A DNA stretch of 64,000 nt, from contig OY747712.1 in NCBI GenBank assembly GCA_963556495.2, positions 19,320,735-19,384,734 on the forward strand, written 5' to 3'. Shown here in pieces: positions 24,991 through 37,345 of the stretch. A program made the translations under genes and the position numbers. Positions within the stretch are counted from its first letter, which is position 1, and every line of letters begins with the position of its first letter. The notes beneath the pieces are model-generated. The model worked only from the letters and a program-made list of their open reading frames with translations, made no database searches and had not been told where the DNA came from. The stretch is from Valencia hispanica (lineage: Eukaryota > Chordata > Actinopteri > Cyprinodontiformes > Valenciidae).

Positions 24991-25721
24991 AAAAAAAAAG
25001 CAACAATGAAAAACCTAAGCCCATTTTTAGGGGAAATTTCTCAGAAAGTTACTATAAAGTACTTGACCTCTTTATGGTGTAGGCCTGGGTAAAGGGTCAA
25101 AGCAGTCCGGTAGAAATCCAAGTCAGACAACCTTTTGATTTTTGTCAAAACGATACTCCTGAAAGTCATTGGTGAGTGAGATAATGAAAAAAAAAAAATC
25201 ACTTAACTTAGACCAAATAATGCTGATAAGGTCTAGCATCCAATCGTATTGCCTTTTAAAACTCCTAAGCTTTCAGGCATAGCAATTATGTTCTAACTTT
25301 AATATGGTATATCTACAGTAGATCGGTAAAGGCAAATTCCTAATCTCCAAGATTTGGATCAAATTGATAAAAACTAATGTTGGTCTGAACATCTATAATA
25401 TTTGGTCAAATAACCAACCAGAATTATGCTCATCTCTTAAAGTAGTTAGCTACACAATTTACTTGCAAAGCTGCTTTCAGAAGGGACTGACAGAAGGGTG
25501 GCTTCCTCTTCTGGCCATCTGAACTGAGAATGCAAAATGTTTGAAAATTAGGAGGAGGTTTTGTAATTTCTCAGTTTTGTCAAACCAAAAAATGTTCCCT
25601 GAAAACGTTAATTGAAAGATTTTACTTCGTTTACAAATTTTACATCCCTAATATTGTTTGTTGCTGTCACTAATCTCCAAAGTCAATGTGATAGCCTACT
25701 CACTCTTTGATAAACGGACAC

Positions 25722-26257
25722 TTAAAGCTACATTGTGTATTTTTTTGAGTTAATTCTTAGCAAAAACCCCTTTGTTCTTTCAAAAATACATGCTCATTTA
25801 TGTGTAATTACTTCCACCTACTAATGAAAGTATTCTCTTAAGTGTAGAATCTGCTATTCACGAGTCGCTCGAATGGCTGAATCCACGTTGAGCCTCCATC
25901 TTTGAAATACATTCGTCAACGAGAGACATTCCTGGAAATTCTAGCTCCGCCTTTCGCGCTTTGGCTACACTCAGTTGCACCGTGACGAATGCCAGAGGGA
26001 GATGGTCTACTCGCGACACGGCAGATGTCTGACTATGTAACTAAATGCAATGTAGTTTTCTAAAGTAACCTCACCACTGGAAGGAACACTGGACAAAGTC
26101 GTAGTACTGGAAGCCATGTTTACCTTGGCATGAAACAGCCACCGTAGGAGTTAAAACGCGCTCGGAATGAGGGGGGTGGGAGGTGTGGCTAGAACGTAAT
26201 ATTCAGTTGGTTGTTTCACCGCTAGATGGAAGAAGTTCTTACACAATGTAGCTTTAA
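25722..26257. mobile_element. TTAA-flanked MITE, 536 bp, perfect terminal repeats
   Basis: TTAA at 25722-25725 and 26254-26257 flank perfect inverted ends AGCTACATTGTGTA (left) and TACACAATGTAGCT (right). A TTAA target duplication points to piggyBac-type transposition. No ORF is convincing inside. Confidence 0.7.
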
Positions 26258-28499
26258 ACCTGTTTGTACAGTGGTGATTCATTCTGAAACTGTTCTAAAC
26301 CAATCACAAGCCTGAACAAGCCCACATCAGGTGGATATATGTGGTTTTTGAAACTGGTTCAACAGCCTTTACTTTTAGTCAAAAGACGAAACTTGGACAA
26401 AAGCCAGTGACAAAGAATATCGTGACATGGACCTCAAATGTTTTGAAGATGTTCATATCTGATCAGATCAAACTCATAAGCATACATCTGTTTGAACTTC
26501 CTAACTTCCATGGATTCCTGTTAAGTTAATCTTGTGGAAAACATGTTTTGTCTTTACTTTAACAAATACCTGCAAAAAAGAAAAAAGAAAAAAATGTGAG
26601 ATGATCACTTCTCATAACTTAGTCCTACAAGACGAAAGACACCAGCTTCTCCTTTTATCAGCTATATCTACTTTTACTGTACACAAAAAGAAAGTACCTT
26701 GTGGAGCTTTCTCACATGAGCAACACACAAACAAAAAACTCAAACCCTCTAGATAACAAACGAGAAAAAGACTTAGCAGAACAGATGCTCATAAAAAAAC
26801 AAAAAAAACACTGACAGCAAAAAGCTCCAACATTTACCAAAAGAATACTCCAATTAACTATTTAACACAACCAGACGCCTCAACAGTTTATGAATAGTCT
26901 TAGAAGGAAGATGAGGCAGCTTTAAACATCCTTTAACAAATACATGGAGACGTGTTTTAAACAAGTATGAAATGTTTGTGACAAAAAAATTAAATCACAA
27001 AAATTCCATGTGGGAGAACTCCAGCTGAAATCATCTTTATGGCAAATTGAATTTCTGGCACATCACTGTGTCCTCTGATGGTTTCCTAAATGGGGCTTTT
27101 ATACACACAATGACACAAACAGAAAGAAATGTGCTGTTCTTGTGCCTCAAGCTCATATGGTGATGCAGGTCACGGATGTTTAGCTGCATGTTACCATTTT
27201 GCTGATGACCCGACAAACAATTTTAAGGATAATGACCTATGTCTTTTCTCAGCGCTGTGATGTTTTTACTTCTTCCAGGTTTTAAAAAACTCTAAAGATG
27301 TGTAGTGTTCAATATACTGTTTGGACCTTTTTTTCAAACCTCAGATCATTTCAGTCTTTAATTTATTCAAATATTAGAAGTGTCAAATAAAATAATTATT
27401 TCCAGTCAAAGAAAAGCAAAGAGGCATAACTGAAACATTTACCAAAAGTTTTTATGGTTTCAAATTTCCCATCATACCATTCTGGGTTTACTTGGATGCC
27501 AGAGACCGTACCAGAGGAACTGAAGTTTTCTTTGGTTGAACGGAGCTAGGTAATGCAGCGTTCCTCCATCCTTCAGTCAGCTGGTAGAATGAAGACAGAT
27601 ACACTTTGACGGTACTTACAGGAAACATATATTTGGCTACCTGGAAAAAAGTTCTGTTGATAAAAGTATCATGAACTTACATGTCCTGTTGGACAACTCA
27701 CTAAAGACTAGCTACTGAAAATAGATGTGGCACTCTCAAAACTATTTTGCCATGTTCATGCAAAGACATGCCCTCTTTGAGCTGCCTCAAGTTGACCATA
27801 TCCCACACATAATGCATTACTCATAAAACAGCTCAGTATGAAGAGCATTAATCTGCAAATAAAGTTGTGGGTTTGAGCTAGCCACCTTACCTGCAACATG
27901 CTGATCGACAAGGTACATGACTTCAACCTGCGCACCGATCTGTGTTTCAGTGCTTGAATGCGTCTGGCTAAATGTGGTTCTAGAGTAAAAACGCTTTGGG
28001 TAGTTGGTACAACTTGAAGAGCACTATTTAAGTTCAGTTCAGACAGCTCCCTTTCTAAGGCGTGCAATGCTTTCAGTCTGGATCTCTTTTTGACATAACT
28101 GTTAATGAAGAAGCCATCCTTGGTTAAACTGTTCTGTCTCTGCTCATTTCAGCACAACCTGTTCAACGTGTTCATGGCAAGAAGTCATGTGTGACAAATA
28201 AAATAGCGACTCATTGTGTTTCTGCTGTAAATATGCCCTTCAGAAAACACAGATTTCTAGAAAGGCATCCAAATCAAAGTCCTATGACTTTACGGAAAGA
28301 GGATATACCCTGTTTAACTCGCTATAATCAGCTTGTTCTACTGTATTAATTTATAAAGACAGGGACAGCAAATAGGGATAATATTCTGCACAAGAAGCAC
28401 TATAAAAACATACAAATATTTGTGTCTGTTCTGCATTTTTGCTCAAACCTATGCATACAAATTGAAATGAATACACATATCAGTATCATCTTGTTGCTT

Positions 28500-29100
28500 T
28501 TCTGTTTAAGGTTTCTTCTACACTAACACAGCTAAGGTCTGTGGACAGGTATAAGGTTAGATGGGATATACCCTTATACCTGTCCACAAACACACAAAGC
28601 CTCGTTTACGACACCCTCCTCCCGCTGGCGCAACCCCGACCTAGTAGGCATGCGCGAAAAAAAGGCAGACCCACATATATGATGTCACAGTCACCTCTGA
28701 CCTGGAAGTACATCCTCCCTCCAGTTACTCAGCAGATGTAAACATTGAAGAAGAAGCAAGAAGCTCATTTCTGATCTGAGACTTGTTGGGCAAAGTAACC
28801 GAAGATGGCTGTTAGAGATTTCTTTGTTTACCTCTGAGTGGTCATCGGTTGTTATTAAGCTGGCTGTGGCACGTGTTTTCTGTCACTACCATACCGAACT
28901 CAGTTCTTCAACGCCTAACAAATCCACACCAATCCAAGAGCCGGCGATTTAAGAACTAGATGGCCCACTTACCAGTGTAAAAAAATATTAGTGGAGGGGA
29001 ACCTTAAACGATGGACTAGTGTGGCCGAGACCGGGTATTGACTAAATATTTATTCGTTTAAGCACTTAAACGGCCTAATGTAGACAGGGGCTTAATCAAA
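28500..29100. repeat. Possible hAT remnant with an internal hairpin
   Basis: The left end has TTCTACACTAACACAGCTAAG; the right end, read inward, has AAGCCCCTGTCTACATTAGG, which together resemble decayed terminal repeats. Within it, 28540-28556 (TGTGGACAGGTATAAGG) is perfectly complementary to 28572-28588, giving a 17-bp stem and a 15-nt loop. Confidence 0.3.
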
Positions 29101-30096
29101 ACCTTCATGCCATACAGTTTGGTTTAAATTTGTGACTACTGTGAATGAGTGGTACGTTTATTCAAGTTATAACATGAAAATCTCGGTACATGGCTACTTG
29201 CAAGTACAAAAAAAAAAAAATCTGGAATCTCTGCCACATTTCCAATACATATCTTTGAGGGAACTTCTCACTCTCACGCATACAAGAATGCACAAAAGAA
29301 ACCGTTATTTGGTCAACCAAATGCTGGGGCCAGACCCCATCCGAGGACATGTGGAGCTTCGTGCCAGACAGCCTGTGATGCTGTGTCAGATTAAGGAGAC
29401 ACAGGCTGTTACTTCCCACAGGGTCGGGCAACAATACTGCAGCACTACAGGCGGGAAGCTTTTCTTTAGCTGCCATGCATCTAAATTCAGAAGGAAGAAT
29501 TAAAGAAGGATTTTTCTGCATGCATCCTACGAAACCATCATCCTATCATTATTTTACCAAGAGAAAAAATGTACAAGCAGCCTTACAAAAGTTAAATCAA
29601 TAGACCAAAGTGCACAGATGCAAACAAAAGATTGTTGCACACTTTCACTTTTCCTAAGATGAAGAACGATGCATACCCAAACTACAGTGAATAATCTAAT
29701 CATATTAAACTCTGCAGAGGCCATTTGACAACTGAGTTTCCACTGTCTGTAACCTTTGCTGTCACTTTGGATACATCTGGGAGACAATAAGCACCTTTGG
29801 GGATACAGAAATCACCGAACTACATAAACACTACATAAATTGAGGCTTTTATTTCCCCAAAATAAAGAAGTTTCCTTTTCCCTGCTTGGAAATCCATCAG
29901 TTAATGGCTGTTCTAAACAGGCATAACAAGTCGTTTCCACACATGCACCACATCTCTGACATTTTGTAATTATTTCCCTAGTGGCACCTCATGAGAGGGC
30001 AAATATTTGCGTCATAAAATTCTGACCTTCAGAGGAGTAGATCTAGCCTTGGTAAGTCAAGAAAAACTGAATGAAGCATCTATAAATACAACCAAC

Positions 30097-30705
30097 TAGT
30101 AGTGGGCAATAAAAAAAGTATAAATGATATAAAATTAGCCAAAGGTAGAGATTTTGACTATATCGGCCGACCATAACAGTGCATTTTGATGAGGTAATCA
30201 AAGAGGATAAATACTGATCTTCAGTGTTCATATTTTACACTAGATATTGGAAGTTTAAAATGTGTTTTCCATTTAACGGAAAAGGAACCTGTAGAACTTT
30301 AAGCATTTTAATTCAATCATGTGCAGCTTCATTTTTGTGAGATATAAAATTTATAAATAAGTAATCTGGAAAGCAGACAATTTTGAACTTTGTGTTTTAA
30401 TAACATTTAGCCTTTAATTGAAAATACTTTCATCTCTATTTATGTTGTGAGAATTTTTGTGTTGCCTTTTTTGGAAAAATATTTGAATTTTTTTAAAAGT
30501 TCATTTTGCACAATGAATGTTCTTTAAATGGCAGTCTAAACTTTTTTGAATTTGTTCTGCTGAAATGTATCGAATGTGAGAATGTTCATAAACAGTCATT
30601 TTGACATATATAAAGAATAATGTATCGCAATAAATATTGTTACCGCACATGCTTTAAATAAAATTATATCGCGATATAGATTCGAGGCTATATCGCCCAG
30701 CCCTA
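30097..30705. mobile_element. hAT-type MITE, 609 bp, with exact 8-bp target duplication
   Basis: The right terminus TATCGCCCAGCCCTA is identical to that of the 1.6-kb hAT element at 15,156-16,759. The left terminus TAGTAGTGGGCAATA matches its complement at 12 of 15 positions. The direct repeat CAACCAAC lies at 30089-30096 and 30706-30713. The interior is AT-rich without an ORF. Confidence 0.75.
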
Positions 30706-30989
30706 CAACCAACCATTAACTAGTGGGTAAGTCATGACCAGGGTCTGGTTTCTGATTCAAACTAGCTCCTTTGCTCAACATCTGTACACATGCTGCCTTA
30801 TTACAAAGCACAAAATGCCATTTAAAGCCAGTAGAGATGTTATATAGTGTTTTATCTGTCTCTCATTTCCAGGGTTTTTCAAATTTTGCAAATCATTTCA
30901 CAAGGATTATCCAACTGCAAAGTGATTCTCTTTAATCAAAAACAAATTTGCGTACAACTATTCATTAAACTTGGCAAAATGCAGCAACG

Positions 30990-31950
30990 GCTTTTAACTC
31001 GGTAACAGCCCATTTCCTAGTTTGAATACACCGATTTTCTGACTTCTAACTTCTATGAACCTAGACATATTTTATATCATTGGAAAGCTAAGAGTCTTGT
31101 GATTCTAATTATGGATGGCGATCAAGGATACAGTCATAACTGTAGACACAGTGAGCGCTTTTGCCAACACAAACGTTCTCCTGAGAGGTATAAAAATATG
31201 GGACTCACCACTTTGTAGTCCAATAAACGTGACAAAACCGATCCATTTCAAACAAAAATTGTCATTTTTATATCAATAAGGGTCCGATTAAAGTCCTCCA
31301 ATAAAGTGATTAGTCCAGGACAACAGTAATACCGATAAAAAAATGCAAAATAAACAGGGAAAATGCGCTTCCGAAATGTCTATGGCCATTTTTGTAGACT
31401 TTTACCAATTTGTTTACACTTCCTTCGCTTCCACTTCCGCCTACAAAGGTCACTGAGCCTACCCAGAAGAAAAAAAAAAATCATCTGGTTTATTCCTTAC
31501 GCATGGTAGATCTCCAACCAATGGCGCATGGATGGAAAGTCACGTTATGGTAAGTAACTCGAACCAATCGCGGTCCAGAACTCTGATGATTGACGCATCG
31601 AATAGCCAATGTAATGCTGTAAACGCAGATATAGAACTAGACCGGGCGGACTTAGTCGCTGCCATAGTATTTGACGTGCATAAAATGTCTAATTCATGAA
31701 GAGATTACGCACAGTGCGTACCAGTAACATACTGTTTCAGCACCGTGTCCAAACACCCTTTATAATCAAAATACAACATTGAAGGAAGCCGTGGAGCTTT
31801 ATATGAGAAGATGCAGTTATGATTCCGACGATGTTTTTAATTCAGTAAAGACTACGGCATTTACCCAGGAGATGGCGCATATGGCACACTTTTGACCACA
31901 TTTGACCTGTAGTTAGAAAAATGTGTGCAGAATAATAATTTTTTGGTTTA
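30990..31950. other. Unclassified non-coding block in yes1 intron 1
   Basis: Moderately CG-containing sequence with no usable ORF. It could be an old DNA transposon, but I found no inverted termini or target duplication. Nothing else is recognised. Confidence 0.2.
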
Positions 31951-32978
31951 TTGCTGTCACATTTGGTGTGGATAAAGGTAATACTTCAGGCTTTTCAGAC
32001 CCACAGGGTGTTTTAGTTCCCAACCTATTATTAAAGCCACTTTTACAGCATGTATTCATATAAAATAATCGGACATAAAAAAAATCTCTTTCAGTGTACT
32101 AAAATTCATATTGCTTGGTAACAATAGCACTCAGAGATATTAACAGTTCTGGGATACATTTTTAGAGTGTTTGCTTTCCAAAGAGACCCCAGCCATGTCT
32201 CTACTCAAAATGGTTCAAGAACAGCTTTAAGTTAGTTAATTTTGGGTGGGCCTATGCGTTTTTTAAAAAATGTAGGGCTGCAATTGGTGGAATTTTAAGG
32301 AGTAAAAAAGTTGTCTTTGCTGATGGGAACAGACAAAAATAAATAAAAGCATCTAAATAGAAAACATTCAACTCAAGAAATTAGTAAACTATGCACCTTT
32401 CTTTTATTAAGGGAAACCTTAGAGATCCTTTCTCAGACCTAAAATAATTTGTTTTGTTCTACTTTGTTTCCTTAAAATAATTGTGTAACAATGATTTATT
32501 GTAGATAATGTATAAAATAAAAATAAACACTGAAATTATTTTTTGTTTTGAATTGAAAAAAATGCCCCCCCTATTTAGCTCTGGCTGTGAGCCCCCAGCA
32601 TGAAGCTGCCACCACCATCTTCAGCAGTGTGCATTGTTCATTTTATGCCACATGTAGCATATTGCATAAGAAAAAAATTATCAATATTAATCTTAGAGCA
32701 AGAAATCTTAATTTTCTTTCAATAACTGATGTATTCTTGCAACTATTCCAAAACAAACAACAACAAAAAAACAGTCAGATTTATGGAGAGCACAACAAAT
32801 GATCTCTGCAGCTCCTCCAGAGTCACCATAATCCTCTCATTTGCTTCTCCAATTATTGCTCTGCATGCTAGGCCTGTCAGTTTAGGTTTGCAGTCGTTTT
32901 ATATTCTTTCCTATTTCTGCATGATCAACTGAACAGCGTTCAGTGAGCTGTTGGGTTTTGGATATTCCTGCTTAAAAC

Positions 32979-33053
32979 GTATCCATAATCTCTGTGATTC
33001 TCTTTACCAAACCTCAGAGGTTTGGTAAAGAGAATCACAGAGATTATAGATAC
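32979..33053. repeat. Near-perfect 75-nt palindrome
   Basis: Arms 32979-33015 and 33017-33053 (37 nt each) are complementary with a single mismatch, around a 1-base centre at 33016 (ACCAAACCTC A GAGGTTTGGT). It lies in yes1 intron 1, with no element termini around it. Confidence 0.85.
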
Positions 33054-34746
33054 TTGTAGCCTTAATTTAGTTCTGAAGGCAGTTGGTTATTTGGAGGTGT
33101 TAGAGTAAAGGGAAATGACTAATCCTTCATCACATAAAATATTTTAGAGCTTGCAGTTGTGGTGACAAAAAGAGGAAAAGGATAAGTGCACTTGCAAGAG
33201 ACGTTAATACAGTTTTCGGGGGAAAAAAAAAATCAACAAGATGATATCCATTTCATTTTAAAAAGATATAACCCTGTACACTGCTCACTTCTTTCCTTTA
33301 GAAAGACAATACACCGTTTACTGCTGCAAATGTAAAAAAAAAAAAAGAACAATAAAAGCTCTGTTCCCACCTGTCATTAACATGTGTTTGTGGAGAGACA
33401 ATCATAAGTGAGGGGCTCTCAGCAGATCACAGACATTCACACTTGTTATTAGAATGTGTCTCAAGAGACAGACGGACTCTCACTCCACCGTTCTGCATGC
33501 AAGTAAACATACATTCTGCTTGCAATGACCAAATGGTCACTTTGGCTGTTTAATTGGCAGGTGGCAGCAATGATGACATTAAACCAAGTGAGATTGTAAT
33601 TTTTAAAGAAAAGCTACTTTGAACAGGCTGTGATAAGAAACTTCCATTCTTCTGTGCTTTTCTTTGTTCATATGGATGGCATTTTTCCAGTAAAGAACTT
33701 CAGGCATGCATTAGGCCATTTTGTCTTAAATGTCTTGAGAGATTTACTCAGCCACTATGGCATTTCAAGAAAATCCACATGAGCTTCTGCAATGAGCGGC
33801 TGAGTTTTTTTTTCCTCTTTGAAATGGCTCAGGGGTAAATACCAGCTAATAAAAACCTACAAACAAAACTATTTCAGTTAAAACCAGCTCTCAGTCATCA
33901 GCCCAGGTTATTCTCTGTGCCGCAGCTCTTCCTCATCTTTAGTCTGGGCTGGCAGCTATGCCAATCACAGTGATTGGAGGGAACCGGGCAGCAGGAGGAG
34001 GAAGGGGGGGGGGACTTCCTTCCAAATCCATTCATGCTTTTTGAGGCCACCTGCCGTGGCTGTCAAAGGCTGGAATGAGGCTGGGATTTAAAGAAAAAAG
34101 GCCAGCCATCTTCAAACTATAAAAATGAAAAGCTGCTGGTGTCCACATAGCTGTGAAATCTTGACAACTCTTGGTTTAGGCTCTTTCTGTTCCTGGCACA
34201 AAACAGTGGAAGCCTCTAATCAGAAAACTGTAAATGATGATGTAGAGCCTCGTTTGTGTCATGAGGACACCCGATGAGTATGTGAGGATTCTCAGCAGCT
34301 CCAGCTAAATCCAAAGTCCCTGAACACCGGCCAACGCCACCTGTTTCTGCTCCTCACTCCTCTGCCAACAGTCCTCTCACTTCCAGCTGTGTGCGAGTGT
34401 CTCTGCTTGAATGAACGTCTGTGTGTGCGTGGAGGTGGAGGAGACACAACTGTCCGGCCAACTGGGACTGTACTGACAGAGAGGGATTACCGTGGAGGAG
34501 GATTACTGGGCCACTGGCGTATACCAACCAGGCGCATGCAGTACAGGAGAAAGCTATACCAACAACTATGGCTGCAAAATATTAGCAACACATTAAGTGT
34601 AGATGTTACTGCTGAATATATGATGATATCGGTTGAGATTAACCCACATGTTTTCTTGCGCTCCCCCCCAACTTCAGAATCTTGATCACTAGACTAGATC
34701 AAGTGTGACCATAAGGACAGTGGAAGTCAACCCACTAGTTAAGTGT

Positions 34747-34838
<92 letters not shown>
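34747..34838. repeat. (ATAG)23 microsatellite
   Basis: 92 bases are made of 23 uninterrupted ATAG units, about 600 bases from the candidate yes1 first exon. Its minus frame gives a spurious Ser-Ile-Tyr-Leu repeat. It is likely length-polymorphic. Confidence 0.95.
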
Positions 34839-35420
34839 GGCATCTATGCAATCCTTCGCAATATTGCACATATCTGCATATATCAATGGCGCCTTCACAA
34901 TAAAAGCATGCGAGAACTATGCAAAACTTTTACAAAAGGCTTAAAAAATGAGTTTTTGAAACTCCCATGGGTATTGTTTTAAAGGCCTCTAACAGCTGAG
35001 GCCTGCAGCAGCTGATTGTGTGTGGGGGTGGGGGGTAAGAAAACTAATGGGTGAGGCAAACATAAAACAGGAGCTGATTAACTCCTATCCAGTAAAAGAA
35101 AATAAGCATTTCTTTCAAACTTTAAATGCAGCTTTAAGGTGTTCTGTTTACAGTTCTTTAATATAACGCCTTCATATAAATAAATACTCACATTATTGTT
35201 ATGGACCTGCGAACATTTCAACCAACCAGTGTGCGGAAAACCTCGAGTCTTGGAGCAGGACTAAAAATTAAACCGACCTTTGAGACATGTAACACACCGA
35301 AGTTAACGCTCCTGCTCGTTTCCCACAACTTTTACCGACTGAAGACCGCAAGGCCCTGCTCTCTCCACTTCAACGACAAAACGTGACTTTCCCCATGTCT
35401 TTAAGGCGATAATTTCTTAC

Positions 35421-35660
35421 CTTAAAACCAACCTTAGCAGCGTCGTACGTCGGCTACATGCGTCCTGTGGTCGTTTCCCTCCCACCCACCTCTTCTGTCC
35501 TCCAACACAAACGCGTTTTATTTCTCGTGGAAGAATCCAAATAGAAGCAAACGGGCGACACTTGCGCTCTGAACGTGGAATCTCAGTCTTCCGTCTGTCC
35601 CATGCCGATTGACTACTTCACCAGCTCCCAATAAGTCCCTCACTGGGCTCCTTTCTTTGT
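35421..35660 (-). other. yes1: Candidate yes1 non-coding first exon (5' UTR)
   Basis: On the minus strand a consensus donor TTTTAAG|GTAAGAAATT ends an exon at 35421, inside the most CpG-rich stretch left of adcyap1. Src-family genes usually have a non-coding first exon separated by a long intron from the ATG exon, and the ATG exon here has an acceptor 8 bases before its ATG. The 5' boundary given is a guess because no transcription start can be read. Splicing 35421 to 13341 is inferred. Confidence 0.45.
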
Positions 35661-35760
35661 ATCCCTACACAGACAGGACACTGAGCTACGCCAGACAGCA
35701 ATGCTTAATGTGGCGGTAAACCCGTGAGGTTAAGTATAAGAAATCACCGGCGGATGGTAG
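35440..35760 (-). promoter_or_regulatory. CpG-enriched probable yes1 promoter
   Basis: This block has repeated CG dinucleotides (for example cgtcgtacgtcgg, acgcgttt, acgggcgac, ggcggtaaacccg) in otherwise CG-poor intronic and intergenic DNA. There is no obvious TATA box, as expected for a broadly expressed kinase promoter. Its position just 5' of the candidate exon 1 and facing adcyap1 supports the assignment. Confidence 0.4.
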
Positions 35761-37264
35761 ATGCTGGTCGCCTAGAAAAAACACACAACAATAGCAGGAC
35801 TAGTACAGAGAAAAGGCGATGAGGCCAAAGAGGGAATCATGCTGCGTTCAGGAGCAGAGATTAGACTCGGAATTTAAATGTTTGGATCAGAGGCTAACGT
35901 TTTTGGTGTGTTTGAGAAATGTTATCTCAATTGAGACTAAAATAAATATATAATAAATGCTAAGGGTGTTCTGTGGCTGGAGTCGCGGTGCTAAACCAAG
36001 TATCCCCAGGCGGTGATGGGGGGTTGCCTATATCCAGAGGTAGGGTACACACTGGACATGGTTGCCAGTCCACAGCAGGCCACCATAGGATATTAAAACA
36101 AAAGTTCTCCTTTGTTTTTCATTGTCATCCAATATGCATCTTTTGCAGCAGCTTTTCATTCTTGGATTTTGAAAAGTAAAATGAACATAATATGAAAGTA
36201 GATTGACAGTTCAAAATTGTTTTTAAAACAACTCTTTAGCACATTTATAAAAAATAAACTGATTTTTTTAAACAGGTGCCAACACGATATAAAGTTCCAA
36301 ATTATGCTTCTATATCAAAAATGTTTCTTGAATAACTTCCTCCTTCCCTGTTCTTATTTTATCATGTATTTAATGATATTTTATATTCAACTTTCCTTTT
36401 AATTTCTCTGTTACACATGTATAGTTATAAATGAATTACTGCTCAGTTTTTCACAATTTTATTTATATAGACGTTTAAAAAGATGTGTATTGTTTGATCG
36501 GTAACAGAATTTTCTTTGTAAAAAATGCCTGTTCTGTTTAATTAGTTTTATGAAACCATACAAATGTATTGTTTTATTAAAATTGTACCCCTAATAACAG
36601 AAAATATGTTACTGTTTAGTGCACAGTCATATAAAAGTTGTCATAAAGCTACCTAAACTTGTAAACCTGTAACATATAACAGCGTATAACAAAACAAGTC
36701 ACTCTTGCATACAAATTAAAAAAACAAAATCAAAATTTTATCTCACAAAACTACATTTGGAGGAAGGTGTTCCGATATTTTCTTTTAACCTTTCCTTTTC
36801 TATTTTGTATTATATTGTAACGGAATTAGTTTCCGCTTTTAATATTTCCGTCAGCACTTGAAGTTTACAATGAATCCTGCTGAATGTGTGTCCAATATGG
36901 CCGACATCCCTGTGTATTACAATAGAGAACAAAAAAAAACTCTATCTGGCTCTGAGCTGCATTCATCACTTGAAATTTATGTATCCTGACGAAAAATGGA
37001 GCAAATGTGTATTTAATGTTAAAAAATATGGATAAAAATGGAATTAGACTGTTCTATTTCTGTGCTTAACCTTTGAACTCAATTACAGTGTGAAGGTCTT
37101 TGGCGCCCTCTATATGTTGTTGTTGTTTTTGTTTTGTTTAAACGAGTGACTAGATTTACTGTCAAAACTATGGCTGGTGTAACTCTCCATTCCTTGTGCC
37201 ATCATGTTTGTAAAGTGTTCTGCTTTATTTTTTATGCTGCTTTCAATCTGTTGATTTTCAAATT

Positions 37265-37345
37265 TTTCAATTCAAATTCAAAAATACTTTATTGATCCCA
37301 GAGGGAAATTAAGTAACCAAAGTAAGTTGCTAACCAAGAAAAGAA
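37265..37345 (-). repeat. Non-LTR retrotransposon 3' tail (antisense)
   Basis: The minus strand reads AATTTCCCTCTGGGATCAA then TAAAGTATTTTTGAATTTGA, a 3'-end motif widespread in fish non-LTR elements. The rest of the element is not recognisable. Confidence 0.5.

Larger units (their letters stand above)
13342..35420 (-). other. yes1 intron 1 (about 22 kb), transposon-rich, no other gene seen
   Basis: This lies between the candidate non-coding exon and the ATG exon. Recognised contents: an L2-like LINE split by a hAT element (14,570-17,640), a TTAA-type MITE (17,848-18,451), a poly(A)/(AT)n tract (20,850-20,890), a repeat-like block (20,985-21,645), antisense L2-like LINEs (23,300-24,990), a second TTAA-type MITE (25,722-26,257), a hAT-remnant block with a hairpin (28,500-29,100), a hAT MITE (30,097-30,705), a 75-nt palindrome (32,979-33,053) and (ATAG)23 (34,747-34,838). 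Open frames elsewhere in it show no family resemblance. Confidence 0.55.

Noticed and set aside
27756..28067. 103-codon minus-strand ORF
   Set aside because: No recognised domain and no splice or start context; lies in repeat-rich intron 1.
29132..29521. Overlapping 123- and 119-codon ORFs on opposite strands
   Set aside because: No motifs, no splice context and complementary coverage of the same bases; likely chance.
34747..34838. Regular short repeats considered as a CRISPR array
   Set aside because: A 4-bp tandem repeat with no spacers in a vertebrate genome.
34689..34898. 69-codon ORF with Ser-Ile-Tyr-Leu repeats
   Set aside because: Translation of the (ATAG)n microsatellite.
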